Source of the DNA: Plectrocnemia conspersa
Lineage: Eukaryota; Arthropoda; Insecta; Trichoptera; Polycentropodidae
Direction: 5' to 3'
NCBI GenBank assembly: GCA_009617715.1
Contig: VTFK01000125.1
Coordinates: 310,001 to 374,000 of the forward strand
Length of the DNA stretch: 64,000 bases
Shown in pieces: positions 57,060-64,000 of this stretch. Numbering within the stretch: the stretch's first letter is position 1; every line of letters starts with the position of its first letter. Below the pieces are notes generated by a model. That model searched no databases. It was not told where the DNA came from and saw only the letters and a list, made by a program, of their open reading frames with translations. The translations under genes and the position numbers were made by a program.

Positions 57060-58330
57060 CCAACCGCATTTGGTTAAAGATGCAACAATTAGAACCGCAA
57101 ACATCATTGCATAGCTGCAGCAATTGATACCAATCACAGCTTGTCAACCAAGTAATTGATGTTGAATACAGTTGTCAGTCAAAGTATTTTATAAGAGGAT
57201 TTGAATTTGTTTCTATCCAAGTTTTAGATTATATATAGCCACATGAAATCATAAATCATATCGAATAGTCTCGAAAGTAGCTAAAACTGATTTCAAATAA
57301 ACAAATAGTGAAAAAAAATATCTCACTATAACAATTTATAAAAAAATAAACGGAGATAAAAATTGTATGAATGGTTTCAACACAACATGGAAAAAGAGTT
57401 GATGGTGTAGAACAGCAATTATAACTTTACCCCCTCCCCCCTCGCAAATATATTAGTAAGTGGTAGTAAAGTATATTGTGATCGTAGCATTATGTGATTA
57501 GCTCTCTTCACGAAAAAATGGGACAACAAACGCTTTTATGCTAATGATTATACATTCACATACAACATATCTGTTATCCTACATTATCAGTGGTGGATCA
57601 AACTATTCGGAGACCGCAAGTGCAGCATAAATTGGGCTATACATGTGTTTATATGTATATAAAAATTGGCAATAATTCTGTGATCTGTTTCGATTATTCT
57701 TAAATTTTAATGTAATATATATATCTGAAAAATAATGAATTTTTTAGTTAGGTACCTAAAAATTTGTTGAAAACATCATAAATTAACTATGTGTTGAAAT
57801 AAGAGAAAAATTTATATGTATGGTAATTGATGATAGTGGAGTTTTAATGTAAATCCACAAATAGCTTTATCACAAAAGCAAATATCCTATCTGTATAAAT
57901 TCACAAGATAAATTTTCTAACATTTCGTAAACATTTTTTTTCAGGTGGCCTCGCGAGGCTCCATGGAGTAATCTTAGCAAAAAAGTAAAAAATGCGTAAT
58001 ATTAATATATTATTATGACCCTGAATAATATAATTATGATCAAACTATAAATAAAATTATGACTGAGAATTGATTTTTATTCTGACCCACAGTTGATGTA
58101 AACTCTGAATATTTAATTTGTTGCCATACTATTTTTATATTATCATATTATTTTTTATGGTAAGGAGAGGGGGAAACAAAATTTTAAGTTTTGCTACTGG
58201 CTAGTATATATTATTAAGTATATTTTAATATCAGCTATTTAAGTGTAATCTAGCAATATACAATTCTGTGGCGACCATTTGTAACGCCAACTCGTTTCTC
58301 GGAACAAGATAAAAACATGCCGATGGAAAT
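57060..58330. other. Upstream of PISD, no gene seen
   Basis: AT-rich. If the PISD transcript begins further upstream, an untranslated exon must lie here or beyond, because the exon at 56954-56884 starts directly after a splice acceptor (TTTTCTTTTCCAG). I cannot locate it. Confidence 0.4.
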
Positions 58331-58339
58331 TTTTGATAG

Positions 58340-58625
58340 TATATTTTGATTTAGTTCTGAGAACCCCTCTTCTCTGCAAAATGCCAGATAACAGATTCGA
58401 GCCACGGCCGGGCAGTAATAGTTTAGATCATAGAAGGCCTACGCTCTCGGACTCGTCGTCGGGGCTTGGCCCTTGGCTCGTCGTGCCTTCACAGAAGGCA
58501 TCCACAGCATACCCCAAGAGCCAGTACCACTACGTCATTCAGAGGATCGATGACGTCAGAGCGCGCCTCGCTTGCCGTGGAGTCCGTGTCCTCGAGTACC
58601 GAATTCTCAGTGGCATATTAGCCAG
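58340..58625. other. GC-rich block with coding-like composition
   Basis: About 280 bases with much higher GC than the surroundings. The plus strand is open for 107 codons (58333-58656; for example RRPTLSDSSSGLGPWLVVPS and YHYVIQRIDDVRARLACRGV), while the minus strand also reads protein-like (SVLEDTDSTASEARSDVIDP, then PSPDDESESVG after a shift). I recognise neither. It could be the 5' exon region of PISD, an exon of another gene or a transposon piece. Confidence 0.35.
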
Positions 58626-61600
58626 TATTTCTATGTTAACATGTATGTATTTATAACTAAAAACTCAAATAAATACGTTTTTGTATTTAAAAGCTGAAAT
58701 AAAATAGCTTTGGTGAAGTGAGTCGAAACAACAAAGAATGAGAGAAATTCGAAATGATTCGTTAGGTCATCAGACGAAATATAGAGAGCGGCAAAAGACT
58801 CTCAAGTCTAGACGTATCGCCGTACATGTACGGCGGTCGATCTTTCACTGTTTTAAATAAAGAACATTATATTTATATATTATTTTTATTATTATTTTGA
58901 TTTAATGTAAATCATTTTTATATAAAATAAATAAACATAACAAAAATTTATATATTAATTTTATGAAAAAAATTGGGAGCCTCTGAATTGATATAAAAAA
59001 TCCGCAAAAGCCAAATAATATATAAAAAATATATAAAATAAATTAACGAAATTTAATAAAAGAATCAATTATTAAAACATACTAATACAAAAAAGTGGTA
59101 AAATAAAGCATCAAGCAATTAAGAATCACTGATGTTTTTCTATAATATACTAGAAATGCAATATAAAATAATAATAAATAAATAACAACAGAAATAATCA
59201 TACGTTTTTGAGCAAAAATTTCCAACGTGCCTTTTTTTAGCTCCCCCAGCATTCTTAAATGAACAAACATTTCTGGGATGTTTTTTTTATCTTCCACTAG
59301 ACATATTTATTCGAAATAAACAAAAATGTCTGAGGTGACCTTTTTTAGCTGTCCCGATTTATAGCTTCATAATTATGGTAATCCTAGTTAAATGTAAAAT
59401 AAATAAAAATGTATTTTTTTTTTTGTAGTTTATGTGGGGAACACAATAACAGCCATAGTTCCAAAACTATCAATATGAAATTTGTTCTAAAAGTAGATCT
59501 TATGAATATTTTAGCATAGCGAACCTGAACCGCCATTTTGTTTCAATCTGGCGACGATTCAAAACATTTAAAAAACTCATTTAGAAAATCTGAGAGAAGA
59601 AAGTCAAGAGATTGAAAATGTTATACAATAGAAATTAAAGTAAAATATATAAATTAAAAAAAATATGTTTTTAGCCCTTTGAGTGGTTTCGTTGTACATG
59701 TCGATTGTGGTCGCCTGGTGGTCGATTTTTCAATGCTGTGAGGTACCATATAGTTATATATTTAAATACATAACTAGGGCTTTTTTGTCACGTAACCCGG
59801 TGGAATGGTTACGGCACCCTTTTTAAGGTATTTTTACTGTTTCAAAAGCAATTGTTTCTGAATACACGTGCGTAGCGATTGAAAACGGCGTAACATTTTA
59901 TTTTTACGTATATATGACGTCATTATTTTCATTTCCCTTATTTTTAAGTGTAAAAATATAGCCCTGAGTTAAAAAATGAAAGAAAATTTCAACCGAAAAC
60001 AATACAACAGAATATATGGAAATATTGATAACGACGACAGAAAATATGATGATTCTGAATCATCTTAAGCTGATTGATGGATTGAAAATATCTAGCAAAC
60101 CCATCGGGGTATCATTTTAAAATATGGTAGAATATTATTTTTTAATACAAATAAAAACATTTAAAAAATAATAACAGAAATCCGCAAAAACTGATTTTTA
60201 TTCTGGAATGAAAACCGGATTATTTTTTTAATTGAACTGGAACGAAAACCGGAACCAGAAAAATATCGGTTTGATGCCCTGCGAAAAACTATTGAGTTTG
60301 TTGCAGCACAGTTGCTAATGTGCCGTTTTTTATATTGAGATACAAGTAAAAAAAACTAAACATATATTGATATGTAGTATTTTAATGTAAAATACACTTA
60401 TGAATCATACTTATACTATCGACCGTCACGGTGTGTTAAATCATCATTTTCAACGGCGTGTAAATGTTTATGTGAATTTAATCAATATAATTTGCAGTAG
60501 CCAATAACCAAATCAGATACGCCTTTTGTAATATACTTTTTAACTATAAATAATATAGTATATAATTGACTGAAATTAAAAAAAAACGGTTTCCATAAAA
60601 AAGAGGTCAAGACAATTATAGGGGTTGGGTGGACAGTGTCTTGGCGTAGCAGAGGTCTTTCACTTAAGTGAATCAATTATGCATCAGCATTTATGTTCTG
60701 ACAATCAATGGACAGTTTTACAATAAAGTGAGCCACAATGATTGGAGCAAATAATTTACTCTATAACAATGCGGTGGTTTTTATTTAATTACTAATATAG
60801 GAAATCATAAAAAATAAGTATAAATTAATGTCGAATATACAGTAATTTTATTTTTATTTACAAAAATAGATATCAAAAATGTTCGTTGCAAATTATTTCT
60901 AAAAAAAATCGATGTTTTGTATGATATTTTCACAGTAAATCCAGTTATAGTAATACATAGGAGTATTAGTTAATCGCAACAACCATTATACACTACTACG
61001 AGCATTATTAAATCTTTTTAATATAATATTACATAATAAAATTATAAATTCTTGAATTTCATAAACGTGCTATATATTTTGGCAGACAGTTTCGCAAAGA
61101 TGTTTTATGTAACTATGTCTAATTACTATTGTAGCAAAAAACTACTGTATTATGACATGATCAGTGTTAAATTGATTCTTAAATACACATGTATGTATGT
61201 ATACATGAGAATCATTTGTTATATTTGGGCCACCCTTTGCAGCTGCAACTTTACAGGTATAAACCCAATACCTTGCAGCGTTTAAAACACATAAAAAAAA
61301 CATACTTTAAAAATAAAAATATATAGACGAAAAATTCGGATAAGTTGATTAAAATTTGAAGTGCTATATCAACAAAGGTAATATGCTCTGTAATGGAAAT
61401 AGTGTTGACATCAAGCACCATAATATCTATAAAAACCAAGACGGTTATGTAAATACACGTGTACACGTGTATCAACTAGGTTAGGTCAGCTTAGTAATAT
61501 TATTTTTATACTATATAAACGAGAAATATGTAACACATGTGAGATATAATAGTATATTACATTTAAGGAGAGAACGTTTGAAAAAACATGTGATTTGCGT

Positions 61601-62284
61601 TTAACTAATCAAAGCTAATAAAGACATCTATTGATGGAATTATATCGAAGAGTTTTCAGATATAAATTAAATTAAATCACTACAATAGTCATCAATCGTA
61701 ATCAGAGCTATACTCGTGATGTTACGTGATAAGACATGCAATTTTTGCAATATGTTGCTATCAATGGTGAACGAATATACATATAATAGATTGTTATTTG
61801 ATAATTTTAAATAACAATATATTTTGTACACGACCTTCGTGTGTGATTGATACATATGTACATATATACATAACCGTAGACTTTTATGTAATATATGTCT
61901 ATATATGATATATATTAGATTATGTCACATAATGTTGATTTTTCAATTAAAAAACAGCTTCATTGCTGTCGTCTATTGCGTCTGTGCTAAATCTTTTTTT
62001 GTAGTGTTAGTATAAAGCAAGGATTGAAAGTATAAGTAGGAAGAATCAGTATTTTTTGGAGAAACGGATCACTAAATAAATCTCTCACATAAAGAGATTA
62101 TAAATTAGCATGCATTTTTTATCCCCTCTAAGGATATCTCAAATGTAGCTGTTGATTTTTTATTTCCAGTTACAACCATGTAAACACAATCAACAACTAC
62201 TGTCATATTATTAATTATAAACGATTTATATATGTATGTATGTCACTATGGACAACTATTTAAATTATTAGTCACAATATTCAT
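58626..62284. other. No gene seen
   Basis: AT-rich DNA with short repeat-like pieces: TTTTAGCCCTTTGAGTGG at 59670 resembles the CCCTTTG starts of the piggyBac-type repeats, and GAACTGGAACGAAAACCGGA near 60232 looks like repeat sequence. No coding exon can be supported. Confidence 0.45.
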
Positions 62285-62405
62285 CCATGGGATTAGGAAA
62301 ATCTAGGAGAACCTAATCTGTGATGTTCGATCGGAATTATAATTATATAATAAGCATTAAATCCGATCTCTCAAACATGATACAATTTTAAAAAACACTG
62401 TGCAA
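62285..62405 (-). repeat. tRNA-derived SINE body (copy 2)
   Basis: Reverse complement of the body of the repeat at 1857-2020: CAGTGTTTTTTAAAATTG, GAGAGATCGGATTTAATG, ATAATTATAATTCCGATCGA and ACATCACAGATTAGGTT. The tRNA-like head is not recognisable here, so the copy is truncated. Confidence 0.65.
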
Positions 62406-62439
62406 GGAATGAAAATTATCACAATAATATTTAATTCCA

Positions 62440-63310
62440 TATTACGGCTGGACTACTTTCCTTCGTCCTAGAAAGTAGCAAATGTAATAATGATACCAAA
62501 AGCAGGAAAACCACTCGATAAAACAACGTCATATAGACTGATAAGGCTTTTATCTGTGTTGTCAAAAATATTCGAAAAACTGTTACTTCAATTATATAAA
62601 CTCGATAATTGAAGAGAAAAGTATTATTCCAGATCACTAATTTGGATTCAAAAATCAGATGAGATTATAGAGCAAGTCAATAGGATTAAAAAAAATCAGC
62701 AATGATTTTAAGTCATTTATCAGTCAGGCTTTTGACTAAGCTGCTCTATAAGATAAAAGTAAACCTGTCGAATAAAATTTACAAAATATTAGAATCCTGC
62801 ATAAGAGATAGATACTTTCGCGTGAAAGCCAACTCGGAGTGCACAGAGCTGAAAGAAATCAAATCCGTGCCACAGGGAAGTACCTAATATATACAGCTGA
62901 TCTCCTAAAGATAGGTTCAGCAACAATAGCGACATTTGCGGACGATACAGCTGTGATCGCTTCTCATCATGACCCATTGAAAGCGTCAGAAAAACTCCAG
63001 ATACCTTCAGAGAAAACTTGGACAATGGAAGCAAACACGACATGTTGACATTGAATAAAAATACCTGCCCAAATGTTTCGTTAAATGGTCAAATATTACA
63101 ACAAAAAGAAGAGGTAAAATACCTGGGAGTATATCTGGACAGAAGACTCACATGGCGGAAACATATCTTTACTAAAAAGAAACAACTTGGAATTCAAATT
63201 CGAAAAATATACTGGATGATTGGAAGAAAATCGCAGATGACACTGGAATACAATTTACTAATGTAGAAGTCTAGTATGGATTCCAAAACAAGGTTCTACA
63301 AATGATAGTC
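62440..63310 (+). mobile_element. Jockey-like non-LTR retrotransposon fragment
   Basis: Plus-strand frames read MIPKAGKPLDKTTSYRLI, LLSVLSKIFEKLLLQLY (fingers region of a Jockey-type reverse transcriptase), then GSATIATFADDTAVIASHHD with the catalytic FADD, then PNVSLNGQILQQKEEVKYLG, VYLDRRLTWRKHIFTKKKQ. Stops and frameshifts are common and no endonuclease is seen. It differs from the fragment at 54800-55700 in its catalytic motif (FADD, not YADD), so they are separate lineages. Confidence 0.85.
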
Positions 63311-63399
63311 GACGTATATATAACGATCTTAACATTGAATTCATAAAATACGTTCAAGGTTTTATAACCATAAGGGGTGTGATTTCGCAGCCAGAAAGG

Positions 63400-64000
63400 C
63401 TTAATATTACATGTATTGTAACAAACTATAGTGGGCGAGTATCGTTATTCTCCGAGCGGTGGTGGGGAAGTTGGCGAAGGGATGATGTCCAGTGGATGGT
63501 CCTCAGAGTAGTTGTGACAGCGAGTGTAATTGTATGGTAGAGTCGTCTCTGATCTCTCTTCAATGGAGACCAGTCTTAAGTATCAAGGATTGCAAAGCTC
63601 ACTGACGAATCACAACCATGCAGCGACCATCCAGTCAATTGTTTCACTCGTTTCTTCAAGCAACGAAATACATATACGCCTCCAGAAAGTGGACATCCTA
63701 CCGAGGTCGAATGGTGCAAGGGGAATATTGTGACTTTACGGTCATTTTTGTCTTTTGGTGTTATATTGTTTTCCGTGCCAGTTTCACAACAAAGAAATAT
63801 TCTTTTAATGCATCGGAGAATAATTGCGTGTTATTTATATGAAACCCTTTTTTCTAGACGTAACGAGGGCTTTTGTGTAGTCCCATCCTTTACATTCTAT
63901 TGTCTAGTTCATCCTTATTATTACGGATGACGATTCCTCACAGACGAAATAACGAACAAATACACGACACACAGAGACACTCTCCACCCAAACAAAATGA
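63400..64000. other. Unassigned, possibly an LTR or transposon part
   Basis: The last 600 bases are less AT-rich and have several overlapping open frames of 66-74 codons on the plus strand, none recognisable. TGTAACAAACTATAGTGGG near 63417 could be an LTR start, but the window ends before a partner could appear. Confidence 0.25.

Noticed and set aside
63417..64000. LTR of a retrotransposon at the right end
   Set aside because: A TGT start is not enough; no partner LTR, primer-binding site or coding region is visible before the window ends.

Overview
The window is AT-rich eukaryotic DNA with spliced genes (GT-AG introns from under 200 bp to almost 6 kb), AATAAA signals and many degraded DNA transposons and non-LTR retrotransposons. 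The gene content (twisted gastrulation, Arl5, phosphatidylserine decarboxylase) and the transposon set (mariner, Tc1, piggyBac-like, hAT, Tigger/pogo, Jockey-like) point to an arthropod, most likely an insect. I cannot name the order from sequence alone. Nothing looks prokaryotic: no operons, no CRISPR, no rRNA.

Five protein-coding genes can be reconstructed. (1) + strand, 4026-7251: the last three coding exons of an ARL5-type small GTPase; its 5' exons are not seen and probably lie left of the window. (2) + strand, 14307-19335: a six-exon, 496-aa protein with an unusual order of RRM, F-box and leucine-rich repeats. (3) + strand, 27397-29597: a five-exon, 226-aa twisted gastrulation (Tsg) BMP-binding protein. 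(4) - strand, 40936-36650: a six-exon conserved-looking protein of about 397 aa that I do not recognise; its third exon needs either a 1-nt correction or an extra 86-nt intron to stay in frame. (5) - strand, 56950-47943: an eight-exon, 419-aa phosphatidylserine decarboxylase whose first intron (about 6 kb) holds a Tigger element, a Jockey-like fragment and a 194-bp (TA)n tract. In genes 1, 2, 3 and 5 every splice phase adds up to an intact frame.

Repeats fill most of the rest. Protein-level remnants: two Tc1-like pieces (2.2-3.1 kb), hAT/ZBED-like pieces (4.9-5.5 and 31.6-33.1 kb), mariner pieces (6.1-6.5, 12.7-13.1, 16.7-16.9 kb), a hAT TTF-type piece and a gag zinc-knuckle/protease piece nested between piggyBac-like ends (7.3-9.0 kb), a piggyBac transposase remnant (11.7-12.6 kb), a Tigger element with both ends and TA target duplication (52.5-53.5 kb), and Jockey-like reverse transcriptases (54.8-55.7 and 62.4-63.3 kb). 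Non-coding repeats: a tRNA-headed SINE family with two copies (1.9 and 62.3 kb), a palindromic GC-cored MITE family (23.0, 25.6, 39.4-39.8 kb), a 0.75-kb inverted duplication (20.5-21.2 versus 33.1-33.8 kb) with a MITE nested at the same place in both copies, and a piggyBac-type MITE with TTAA duplication (35.7 kb).

The genes do not form a pathway together; they are ordinary neighbours. The points most worth following up are the RRM/F-box/LRR architecture, the broken frame in the unknown gene, the two-membrane-segment N-terminus and MGSS site of the decarboxylase, and the repeat families visible from internal comparison.
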